Shown in pieces: positions 6,341-13,024 of a stretch of DNA of 19,908 nucleotides. The position numbers and the translations under genes were made by a program. The stretch comes from VGBK01 sp964548475 (GTDB lineage Bacteria > Actinomycetota > Acidimicrobiia > Spongiisociales > UBA11373). The stretch spans positions 1 through 19,908 of the forward strand of contig CAZJRF010000031.1 of the NCBI GenBank assembly GCA_964548475.1, read 5' to 3'. The notes beneath the pieces were generated by a model, which searched no databases, was not told where the DNA came from, and was given only the letters and a program-made list of their open reading frames with translations. Positions within the stretch are counted from its first letter, which is position 1; each line of letters begins with the position of its first letter.

Positions 6341-7737
6341 TGCCCCGGGTTAGCCCGACCCGGACCCCCATGGCCGAGCAGGCCGCCGAGGAGCGCATCA
6401 AGAACTTCAACGAGGTCCCCTTCGGGTACACCGAGGAGGAGGCCGTCATCGAGGCGCAGCGGTGCATCCTTTGCAGACGGCCCACCTGCATCGACGGCTG
6501 CCCGGTCAACATCAACATCGTCGGCTTCCTGGAGCTCACCGCCAAGAGAGACTTCCGGGGGGCGATCAACCTCATCAAGGAGTCGGACGCCCTTCCTGCC
6601 ATCACCGGCCGGGTCTGCCCTCAGGAGACCCAGTGCGAGCAGGTCTGCGTGCTGGGCCGCAAGTACCAGCCGGTGGCCATCGGCCGGGTGGAGCGCTTCC
6701 TGGCCGACTGGGAAGCCGCCCAGGGCGACATGCCGGTACCCGAACTGGCGCCCGCCACCGGGAAGCGGGTGGCAGTGGTGGGAAGCGGGCCGGCCGGGCT
6801 CACCGTGGCGGCCGACCTGGCCCGCCTCGGGCACCAGGTGACCATCTTCGAGGCCCTGCACGAGGCGGGCGGGGTGCTGGTGTACGGCATCCCCGAGTTC
6901 CGCCTTCCCAAGGACATCGTGCGGCGTGAAGTGGACTATGTGTGCAGCCTCGGGGTGGAGCTGGTCAAGGACTACGTGGTCGGCCTGACCGCCACCCTCG
7001 ACGAGCTGCTCGAGCAGTACCAGGCGGTGTTCCTGGGCTCGGGGGCCGGCCTGCCCTGGTTCCTGGACCTCCCGGGAGAGAACCTGAGTGGGGTCTATTC
7101 AGCTAACGAGTACCTCACCCGCTCCAATCTGATGAAGGCCTACCGCTTCCCCGAGTACGACACCCCCATCGCCCGGGGCCGCCGGATCATCACTATCGGC
7201 GGAGGGAACGTGGCCATGGACTCCTGCCGCACCGCCCTGCGCCTGGGCGCCGAGGAGTCGATCGTGGTGTACCGGCGCTCGCGAGAGGAGATGCCCGCCC
7301 GGGCCGAGGAGATCGACCGGGCCGAGGAGGAGGGCATCCAGTTCATGTACCTCACCACCCCGATCGCCATTCACGGGGACGAGCACGGGCAGGTGGAGAG
7401 CCTGGAGTGCCTGCGCAACGAGCTGGGCGAGCCGGACGCGTCCGGACGGCGACGCCCGGTGGCCATCGAGGGATCGAACTACCGCATCCCGGCCGACATC
7501 GTGATCATGGCCATCGGCCAGAGCCCCAGCCCGCTCATCCCCAGGACCACCGACGACCTGGAGACCAAGAAGGACGGGGTGGTGGTGATCGATCCGGCCA
7601 CCGGCAAGACCTCCAAGCGAGGGGTCTTCGCGGGCGGGGACGTGGCCACCGGCGGCGCCACGGTGATCCTGGCCATGGGCCAGGGGCGCACCGCCGCCGC
7701 CGCCATCGACCAGTACCTGCGCACCGGCGCCTGGTAG
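6340..7737 (+). CDS. nfnB: NfnB / GltD-like flavoprotein subunit (often annotated gltA)
   Basis: A 465-aa iron-sulfur flavoprotein of the glutamate synthase small-subunit fold. An N-terminal ferredoxin-like domain has two cysteine groups, C42-C45-C50-C54 and C93-C99-C103, for two [4Fe-4S] clusters. It is followed by an FAD Rossmann motif (VGSGPAGL, about 147-154), an NADPH Rossmann motif (IGGGNVAMD, about 286-294) and the C-terminal FAD loop GVFAGGD. Such proteins are often called glutamate synthase small chain, but no large subunit is adjacent and NfnA is. The better call is therefore the large subunit of an NfnAB complex, which in studied anaerobes couples ferredoxin, NADH and NADP(H) by electron bifurcation. 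ATG 6340 overlaps the nfnA stop and AAGGAGG lies 10 nt upstream. Whether it bifurcates here is not shown. Confidence 0.88.
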   Translation: MPRVSPTRTPMAEQAAEERIKNFNEVPFGYTEEEAVIEAQRCILCRRPTCIDGCPVNINIVGFLELTAKRDFRGAINLIKESDALPAITGRVCPQETQCEQVCVLGRKYQPVAIGRVERFLADWEAAQGDMPVPELAPATGKRVAVVGSGPAGLTVAADLARLGHQVTIFEALHEAGGVLVYGIPEFRLPKDIVRREVDYVCSLGVELVKDYVVGLTATLDELLEQYQAVFLGSGAGLPWFLDLPGENLSGVYSANEYLTRSNLMKAYRFPEYDTPIARGRRIITIGGGNVAMDSCRTALRLGAEESIVVYRRSREEMPARAEEIDRAEEEGIQFMYLTTPIAIHGDEHGQVESLECLRNELGEPDASGRRRPVAIEGSNYRIPADIVIMAIGQSPSPLIPRTTDDLETKKDGVVVIDPATGKTSKRGVFAGGDVATGGATVILAMGQGRTAAAAIDQYLRTGAW

Positions 7738-7798
7738 ACGCCGCTCCGGGCCGGCGGCAGTTCCTGGAGACCCTCCGCCCGGCCGCCCGGGTTGCCGA

Positions 7799-7960
7799 TC
7801 AGGCGGCGGCGCGCCCGGTGCGGGCGCACAACGGGCAGGCCGGGTCGGGGCAGCGCTCCACCCGGGTGATCCGGAGGCCGGCCGCGGCGAGCATCGCTTC
7901 GGCCCGGCGAGGGGACCGGCGGGGGGCCCGGCTCTCGCTGTCCTGGGGCTTGGTCATCAT
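7799..7960 (-). CDS. Hypothetical 53-aa protein with CPDPACPLC motif
   Basis: A small basic protein: an Arg/Ser-rich N-terminus, then AEAMLAAAGLRITRVERC, then a Cys cluster (Cys37, Cys42, Cys45) that could bind a metal with a fourth ligand elsewhere or in a dimer. It has no signal or membrane segment. ATG 7960 (followed by a second ATG) is preferred over longer starts because the extra N-terminus would run through the promoter and into the kinase remnant. There is no Shine-Dalgarno site, but TACCTT lies exactly 6 nt upstream, as at other presumed leaderless genes here. It is convergent with nfnB. Family not recognised; a real gene is likely but not certain. Confidence 0.55.
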   Translation of the reverse strand: MMTKPQDSESRAPRRSPRRAEAMLAAAGLRITRVERCPDPACPLCARTGRAAA

Positions 7961-7966
7961 GCTCAC

Positions 7967-7972
7967 AAGGTA
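7967..7972 (-). promoter_or_regulatory. Probable -10 (TACCTT) of a leaderless promoter
   Basis: TACCTT on the minus strand fits TAnnnT and is separated by exactly 6 nt (GTGAGC) from the ATG of the 53-aa gene, which has no ribosome site. Confidence 0.4.
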
Positions 7973-7994
7973 ACGCGCCGGTGCGACAAGAACG

Positions 7995-8426
7995 GTGGGC
8001 AGCCTGCCCCCCCTGCGCTCGCTCGACAACCCCTACAACGCCGACCACCCAGAGCACGCCGACATCCTATTCCTCAGCGGGGAACGGCTCCCGGAGCAGC
8101 CCGGGGCCTTCGTCGGGCGCATCCGCCAGCGGGCCGATCCCGATGTCATCGGCATCGGCCTGGGCGAACGGGGAGCGCTAGTCGCCCCCCGGGGAGGCCG
8201 GCCCACCCTGGTCCCCGCCATCTCGTCGCGCCCGGTGAGGAGCACCATCGGCGCCGGCGACGCCCTCCTGGCCGGGTTCCTGCACTTCCGCCGCCGCCAC
8301 GCCGACCCGGTGGAAGCCATGCGGAGGGCGGTGGCCTTCGCCGGATCGAAAGCGGGAGCGGTGTCCGACTCGGGCGGCTTCCCCACCGAGGAGCAGATCG
8401 AGGCCCTCTGCGCCGGAGCCGGCTGA
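7995..8426 (+). pseudogene. PfkB-family sugar kinase, C-terminal half only
   Basis: The 143-aa frame matches only the second half of a ribokinase/PfkB-type kinase (full proteins are about 300 aa). The segment PEHADILFLSGERLP corresponds to the family's mid-protein NEEE-like region, DVIGIGLGERGALV follows, and STIGAGDALLAGFL is the ATP/anion-hole signature with the catalytic Asp. The sugar-binding lid and the whole N-terminal half are absent. The frame is closed by TAA at 7971, and the next 200 bp upstream belong to a minus-strand gene. A GTG at 7995 could start it but has no ribosome site. The best reading is a 5'-truncated remnant; a functional half-kinase is unlikely. Codon use is still like the neighbours, so the loss may be recent. 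Confidence 0.7.
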
Positions 8427-8446
8427 CCGGGCTCCCGCCCCGCGAT

Positions 8447-8463
8447 CCCCCGCAAGACGGGGG
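8447..8463. terminator. GC hairpin between convergent genes
   Basis: A perfect 6-bp stem, CCCCCG (8447-8452) with CGGGGG (8458-8463), closes a CAAGA loop in the 43-bp gap between the kinase remnant and the end of the GTPase operon. Its position suits a bidirectional terminator. There is no long U tract. Confidence 0.45.
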
Positions 8464-8469
8464 GCCGCT

Positions 8470-9339
8470 CTATGGGCCTTCCAGCAGCGCCGGGGAAACC
8501 TCCCTGTCCTCCGCCAGCCCGGCCGCTTCCCGCGGGTCGAGCACGCCTTGCTCGGTGACCACGGCGGTGACCAGGCCGAGGTCGGTAGCCTCATAGCGGC
8601 CGTCCAGCCGGCCCGCCGCCACCGCCCGCTCGAAGAGAGGAGCAGGTAGCACCTTGTCCACCGAGGCCAGCACGTAGAAGGGCACCCCCAGCGGGCGAGC
8701 CTCGGCGGCCAGGGCGGCGGTGCCCACCGAGCTCATCAGACGCCGCGGCCCCAAGGCATCGGCCCCCACCACCACCAGGTCGATGTCGGGGAGGATCTCG
8801 GAGACCTGATCGTCCGGGGTGACTTCCACCGCCAGTCCGGCGGCGGCCAGCTCCGCCGCCAGCTCGATCCCCTCGCCGTCGGGGAGGGTGGCCACGCACG
8901 ACACGAAAAACCGGCGCGACTCGGCCGCATGCACCAACAGGGCCTGTACCGACCCCGACCCGCCGTGGGTGAGCACGATCCCCCCCTCCTCGATGAGCAC
9001 CGCCCCCACCCGGGCCAGGATCCCGGCAGAGGCGGCCATCCGCCTCTCCACCTGCCGCATCTCGGCCGCCAGCGAGCCTGGGCCCCCGTCGAAGCTCAGG
9101 TAGACGGTGTTGACCAGCGACACCAGGGGGGCGACCGCCGCGCACCGGTCCATCAGCTCGTCGGCCACCGCCCGCACCGCCCCCGGGTAAGCCTCGGGGG
9201 CGTACTCCTCGAGGCTCTCCACCAGCTCGGCCAGGCTGCCCGCCGCCAGCGCACCGGCGGCCGCGGCCGACCGCCCCACCGGGGCCCGGGCGATGGCAAT
9301 GAGCCGGCGCCACGACGGCCACTGGGTCCACTCAGTCAC
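8470..9339 (-). CDS. eIF2B/MtnA-fold protein lacking the isomerase cysteine
   Basis: A 289-aa protein of the eIF-2B alpha/beta/delta family, the fold shared by methylthioribose-1-phosphate isomerase and ribose-1,5-bisphosphate isomerase. A helical N-terminal domain (about 1-115) precedes the Rossmann-like part: IVLTHGGSGSVQALL (122-136), LPDGEGIELAAEL, LPDIDLVVVGAD (Asp194), MSSVGTAALA and GVPFYVLASVDK. In the isomerases the LTH motif continues with the catalytic Cys (LTHCN); here that position is Gly126. The Asp is kept. It may be a sugar-phosphate or nucleotide-binding protein rather than a standard isomerase. It starts at GTG 9339, overlapping the upstream GTPase stop (GTGA) with GAGGAG 8 nt upstream, so it is the third gene of a coupled operon. 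Function unknown. Confidence 0.8.
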   Translation of the reverse strand: MTEWTQWPSWRRLIAIARAPVGRSAAAAGALAAGSLAELVESLEEYAPEAYPGAVRAVADELMDRCAAVAPLVSLVNTVYLSFDGGPGSLAAEMRQVERRMAASAGILARVGAVLIEEGGIVLTHGGSGSVQALLVHAAESRRFFVSCVATLPDGEGIELAAELAAAGLAVEVTPDDQVSEILPDIDLVVVGADALGPRRLMSSVGTAALAAEARPLGVPFYVLASVDKVLPAPLFERAVAAGRLDGRYEATDLGLVTAVVTEQGVLDPREAAGLAEDREVSPALLEGP

Positions 9340-10610
9340 GGGGACGACTCCTCGACGGCGGCTGGGGCGGGACGGTCCCGCTGCAGAGCGGCCTCGACTC
9401 GCACGGCTTCCACGGTGACCCCGGCGAGTGACGCGCCCAGGGCGGCCCGCTCCCAGACCGCCAGGCGCAGGGGAGCGCCCAAGCGCCGCTGCAGATCTTC
9501 GGCGGCCACCTCCGCCGCCCGGGCGCGCTGTTCGGGATCCACCACCCGGCGCCCCTCCGGCCAGGGCACCTCGGCCTCCATGCCGGCGGCGGCCGCCCGC
9601 ACGGCCTCCTCCACGCGCTCGGGAGGGAACGCGGCGCGCAGGCAGGCGCCGAACCGTCCACCCCCCTCGGCGGCCAGCCGGCCGACCAGGTCCTCCAGAG
9701 CGCACACCGCCCGCTCCACCACCGGACGGGTGGGGCCGGAGACGGCCAGGGCAGCAGCGATGGCATCTACCTCCCGTCCCCAGCGCTCCTCAAAGTGCAG
9801 GGTCCCCCCTTGCCGGAGGCCGGCCGCGTCGGTCAGGCTACGTACCGCGCGCCGGGTGTCGGCCAGCACCTTCCCCAGTTGCACCCGCTTCGCATCGAGG
9901 CGGTCGCGCAGGTGCGCCGCCAGGTCCTCCACCGCTACCGGGGCTCGGCGCGGCGGGTCGGCAGCTACGGCAAACACCACCGGCTGCTTCACTCCCTCCC
10001 GTTCCAGGGTGGCCACCAGGTCGGCCAGCACCGCCTCCACCTCGTCGGCGCCCAGGCGGTCGATCTGGTTGAGAACGAACACAAACTGGTCGGCGGAGTC
10101 GGCCAGGGGTGAGATGAACTCGTCGTGCAGCACCGGGTCGTGGTACTTGACCGGGTCGAGCACCCAGATCACCCCATCGATGTCGGGCAGCAGGGCCTCC
10201 ACCTGCTCCCGGTGAGCAGTGGCGATGCTGTCCAGGTCGGTCAGGTCGAGCAGGGCGATGCCCGGGAACCGGTCCTGCACCACCCGATCGTCCACTCCCA
10301 GTCGATCCAGCAGACGCCCCAGGGCCGGCTCCGCGTCCCGCGGCACCCAGGCAAGAGGACGGGCGGTGTGGGGCCGCAGCGGGCTGACCTCGGCCACCCG
10401 CTCCCCCGCCAGGGCGTTGAGCAGGCTCGACTTGCCCGATCCGGTGCCTCCGAGCAGCGCCAGCACCAGGGTGCCCCCCAGGTGCCCCCGCCGGGAGCGA
10501 GCAGCGCGAGCACCGGAGCGCGCCCGGGCCAGCTCCTCGGGAGAGACCTGTCCGTCGGCCAGGGCTACCACTAGGTCCAGGCCGTCGACCACGGAGATCA
10601 GCTCGCTCAT
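9336..10610 (-). CDS. YfjP-type GTPase, second gene of the pair
   Basis: A 424-aa protein with an N-terminal G domain of the 50S-binding/dynamin-like superfamily. G1 is GGTGSGKSS (54-62), G2 the Thr in RPHT (79-82), G3 DLTDLDS (122-128, in place of DxxG) and G4 NQID (181-184). The stretch WVLDPVKYHDPVLHDEF after G3 is characteristic of a family of actinobacterial GTPases. From about residue 230 to the end it is helical, Arg/Glu/Ala-rich and without a transmembrane segment. GTP binding is expected; the DLTDLDS variant suggests altered hydrolysis. ATG 10610 overlaps the stop of the upstream GTPase (ATGA) and GGGAGG precedes it. A start 21 nt upstream is possible but would enlarge the overlap. 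Partners are the flanking GTPase and the eIF2B-like protein. Confidence 0.85.
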   Translation of the reverse strand: MSELISVVDGLDLVVALADGQVSPEELARARSGARAARSRRGHLGGTLVLALLGGTGSGKSSLLNALAGERVAEVSPLRPHTARPLAWVPRDAEPALGRLLDRLGVDDRVVQDRFPGIALLDLTDLDSIATAHREQVEALLPDIDGVIWVLDPVKYHDPVLHDEFISPLADSADQFVFVLNQIDRLGADEVEAVLADLVATLEREGVKQPVVFAVAADPPRRAPVAVEDLAAHLRDRLDAKRVQLGKVLADTRRAVRSLTDAAGLRQGGTLHFEERWGREVDAIAAALAVSGPTRPVVERAVCALEDLVGRLAAEGGGRFGACLRAAFPPERVEEAVRAAAAGMEAEVPWPEGRRVVDPEQRARAAEVAAEDLQRRLGAPLRLAVWERAALGASLAGVTVEAVRVEAALQRDRPAPAAVEESSP

Positions 10611-12058
10611 GGCGCCTCCCACTCGAGACAAAGCCGGGCCAGCAGCGCTCCCGAGGGAGCCGGGCCCACCAGTTCCTGGAAACGGGCGGCATCATCGGCC
10701 AGCACGCCGCCCCAGGCCTCCCCCAGCCGCCGACGCTCTTCCCCCGCCGCCGCCCTCAGAGCATCGGGACGGCGCACCCGGCCCTTCCGGGGCCGATGAG
10801 CCGGATCCAGGCAGGCGAGGGCCAGAGCCTCGGTCTCGCGGCGGGCGCGGCGCCGGCGCAGCCTGGTGCGGCCGCAGACGGCGGCGGCCCGCTCGGGCAG
10901 ACCGAACGCCCACTCCTCCGTGCGGCGCTCCGCCGACTCCGCCGTGCCGGCTCCGTGCGCCCACAGGTCCGGCCGTTCTGCCAGGAGGCGCCGCCCGGCG
11001 GGTTGTGCCTCCCAGGCGGAGGCCACCGCCCGGGCGGCCCGGCTGCTGCCGCGCACCACCGGCACCGCCAGGTCGGCGGCAGAGGCCCCGGCCAGCCCGG
11101 CCAGGCGGCCCGCGCCCAGGTCGACTTCCAGCCCGGCCGCCTGGCGTTCGTAGGCCTCCTGCACCATGTCGGCCAGCGCCAGGGAGGCGACCGCCTCATC
11201 CACCAGGGCGATTCGCATGGCGGCCAGGCCCGCATCGAGCCGACCCAGGGCGGCCGTCACCACTCCCTGCACCATCCTCCGGCGAGCCGCCGGATCGGTC
11301 CACGCCTCCAGCTCCCGGCGCAAGGGCTGCACCGCGTCGGCAGCCAGGCCGCCGGTCTGCGGGCTGATGGCACCTTCCTCCACTCCCACTACCCGCCCGG
11401 CCCCCTCCCCGAACAGGGCCCCCCGGGCCACCAGCCGCCGGGCAAAATCGCCTTTCAGTAGTTCCTTAATCTCGCGGGCGCCGGCAAGGCGGTTGAGGAT
11501 GAACACGCAGGGAAGCCGACGCCGTACCGCCAGCTCGATGAGAGCCCAGCCGGCGGCGTCGGCGTAACGGATGCCGCTGGCCACGAACAGGCAGGCGTCT
11601 GCCACCTCCAGGAGGGAGGCCGCGATGGCCCGCCCGTCCTCCCCGGCCACCGAGGGGGGCGGCGTGTCCACCAGGACCAGCCCCGGGGGAGGAGCGGGAT
11701 CCGACACCAGACCGTTCTCCAGCGTGCCGAACCCGCTCAGGGTCTCCGGCACACCCGTCCCGGACCACAGCAGCGGGGCGAGGGTGGTCGGGCGCAACGG
11801 CCCCGCCGGGCCGATGCGCTGCCGGGCGAGGGAGTTCAGCAAGGTGGATTTCCCGCTGCCCGAGCCGCCCACAAGCATCACCACCAGCGGGCCCTCCGGG
11901 TCGGTGAGACGCGGCACCAGATAGTCGGCCGTCAGCGAGCGCAGGGCTCGGCGTCGTTCCTCCCCGCCGCTGTGGGTGAGGGTGAAGGATCCCAGCGCAT
12001 CCGCCACCGCCCGCAGGGCGGGGGCCAGGCCCTCCCTGTCACCCGGAACCTGCGTCAT
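10607..12058 (-). CDS. Dynamin-like/YfjP-related GTPase, first gene of the pair
   Basis: A 483-aa protein. The G domain shows G1 GGSGSGKST (64-72), G2 Thr in RPTT (89-92), G3 DTPPPS (131-136) and G4 reduced to NRLA (189-192). The Asp that selects guanine in NKxD is missing, so nucleotide choice or affinity may differ from its partner. The C-terminal two thirds is long, helical and Arg/Ala-rich, with no clear membrane segment. It is the first gene of a three-gene operon and its stop overlaps the next start. ATG 12058 is chosen; GTG 12076 in frame is an alternative. No ribosome site precedes ATG; CACAAT (12067-12072) lies 8 nt upstream and may be the -10 of a near-leaderless transcript. Tandem unequal GTPases recall bacterial dynamin pairs, but membrane action is not shown. 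Confidence 0.82.
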   Translation of the reverse strand: MTQVPGDREGLAPALRAVADALGSFTLTHSGGEERRRALRSLTADYLVPRLTDPEGPLVVMLVGGSGSGKSTLLNSLARQRIGPAGPLRPTTLAPLLWSGTGVPETLSGFGTLENGLVSDPAPPPGLVLVDTPPPSVAGEDGRAIAASLLEVADACLFVASGIRYADAAGWALIELAVRRRLPCVFILNRLAGAREIKELLKGDFARRLVARGALFGEGAGRVVGVEEGAISPQTGGLAADAVQPLRRELEAWTDPAARRRMVQGVVTAALGRLDAGLAAMRIALVDEAVASLALADMVQEAYERQAAGLEVDLGAGRLAGLAGASAADLAVPVVRGSSRAARAVASAWEAQPAGRRLLAERPDLWAHGAGTAESAERRTEEWAFGLPERAAAVCGRTRLRRRRARRETEALALACLDPAHRPRKGRVRRPDALRAAAGEERRRLGEAWGGVLADDAARFQELVGPAPSGALLARLCLEWEAP

Positions 12059-12340
12059 GAGCAGTGATTGTGGCACAGCCTCACCGGCGCCGTTCCCGCC
12101 GGCGGCGGCGCCGCTCGGGCCGGCCGCTGCCCTCCTCACCGGCCGTCTGCTCCGGATTTCCCAGGCACCGGCTTCGCGAGGGCTTAACCTCCTGCGAACG
12201 AGGACTTAGTCCACCAGGCGCGATGCTATGGACTACATCGACAAGGGACCGGCAACGGTGTTCCGCGGCGTCGGTCGCCGCGGTTCCTTCCCGGGGACCG
12301 AGCTCGCCGCCGACGGCGGGCAGGGAGGGCACTTAGCCAT
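12059..12340. promoter_or_regulatory. Divergent intergenic region between GTPase operon and HD-GYP gene
   Basis: A 282-bp gap with no credible gene. The left part should hold the GTPase operon promoter. An AT-rich patch holds CTTAAC (12183-12188) and CTTAGT (12205-12210), 22 bp apart, with GCGAAC midway at 11-bp spacing. The second copy sits inside an 11-bp palindrome, GGACTTAGTCC (12202-12212). TAACCT (12185-12190) could also be a -10 toward the HD-GYP gene. Downstream, a perfect 8-bp hairpin CCGCGGCG/CGCCGCGG (12263-12283, loop TCGGT) and a smaller one at 12307-12319 would lie in the HD-GYP leader. GGAGGG ending 11 nt before ATG 12341 is the likely ribosome site. No known c-di-GMP riboswitch consensus was recognised. 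Confidence 0.4.
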
Positions 12341-13024
12341 ATGAACAAGGACCGGATGGTCGCCGAGGCGGTCACCCGCAAGCTGGCCGAGGCCATCTGT
12401 CTGCGCGACCCCGCGCTGGCCGACCATCTCTACGGGACGGCCGAGGTGGCCTGCGCCATCGGGGCCCAACTGGGCGCCGACCTCGACACCCTGAACCTGC
12501 TCTACACCGCCGGCCTGCTGCACGACATCGGCAAGCTGGCCGTATCAGAAGCGATCCTTGGGAAACCGGCCGGGCTGACCCGGGCCGAGTGGCAGGTGGT
12601 GCGCACTCACCCCGCGGCGGGCCACCGTCTCATCGCCGACATCATGGAGGCCGAGGTGGCCTCCGCGGTGCTGAACCACCACGAGCGCATCGACGGTGAG
12701 GGCTACCCCCGGGGCCTCGACGGCCGTCACCTGCCCACGCTGGTCCACATCGTGCAGGTGGCCGATGCTTTCGACGCGATGACCAGCCGGCGGCCCTACC
12801 GACCCGCTCTGGAGGTGCCCCTGGCAGTGGCGGAGGTGAGGCGTTGCGCCGGCAGCCAGTTCGATGGTGAGGTGGCGGCGGCCCTGGCCACCCTGATCGA
12901 CGACCATCCCGGCGCCGCCTTCCCGGTGGGGCGGCGCTACACCCCGGCTTTCCTGGAGCCGACGGCGGTGATGGAACCCGGCGGCGCGCCCTGCCTCGTC
13001 AGGCTTCAGGATCGATCAGCCTGA
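12341..13024 (+). CDS. HD-GYP domain protein, probable c-di-GMP phosphodiesterase
   Basis: A 227-aa cytoplasmic protein consisting almost only of an HD-GYP domain. Metal and catalytic residues are present: His29, LLHDIGKLAV (His61-Asp62), His90 in RTHPAAGH, HHERIDGEGYP (His113, His114, GYP 121-123) and VADAFDAMTSRRPYR (Asp142). With every signature intact it should hydrolyse cyclic di-GMP. It lacks a receiver, PAS, GAF or membrane sensor, so its control must come from expression or partners. The last 26 bp overlap the tail of the convergent response regulator gene, so the two transcripts are antisense at their ends. The last 40 or so residues are not part of the core domain. Confidence 0.88.
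   Translation: MNKDRMVAEAVTRKLAEAICLRDPALADHLYGTAEVACAIGAQLGADLDTLNLLYTAGLLHDIGKLAVSEAILGKPAGLTRAEWQVVRTHPAAGHRLIADIMEAEVASAVLNHHERIDGEGYPRGLDGRHLPTLVHIVQVADAFDAMTSRRPYRPALEVPLAVAEVRRCAGSQFDGEVAAALATLIDDHPGAAFPVGRRYTPAFLEPTAVMEPGGAPCLVRLQDRSA

Noticed and set aside
6340..7737. Glutamate synthase small subunit (gltD)
   Set aside because: The fold is shared, but there is no GltB and the coupled upstream gene is NfnA-like, so an NfnB role fits better.
8470..9339. Methylthioribose-1-phosphate isomerase (mtnA)
   Set aside because: The catalytic Cys is Gly and no methionine-salvage gene is nearby.
8929..10215. 428-codon plus-strand frame across the GTPase operon
   Set aside because: Composition is Arg/Ser/Ala-rich without motifs; both genes on the other strand have unmistakable domains.
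12059..12340. c-di-GMP riboswitch upstream of the HD-GYP gene
   Set aside because: The GEMM-I core sequence is absent; the hairpins alone are not specific.
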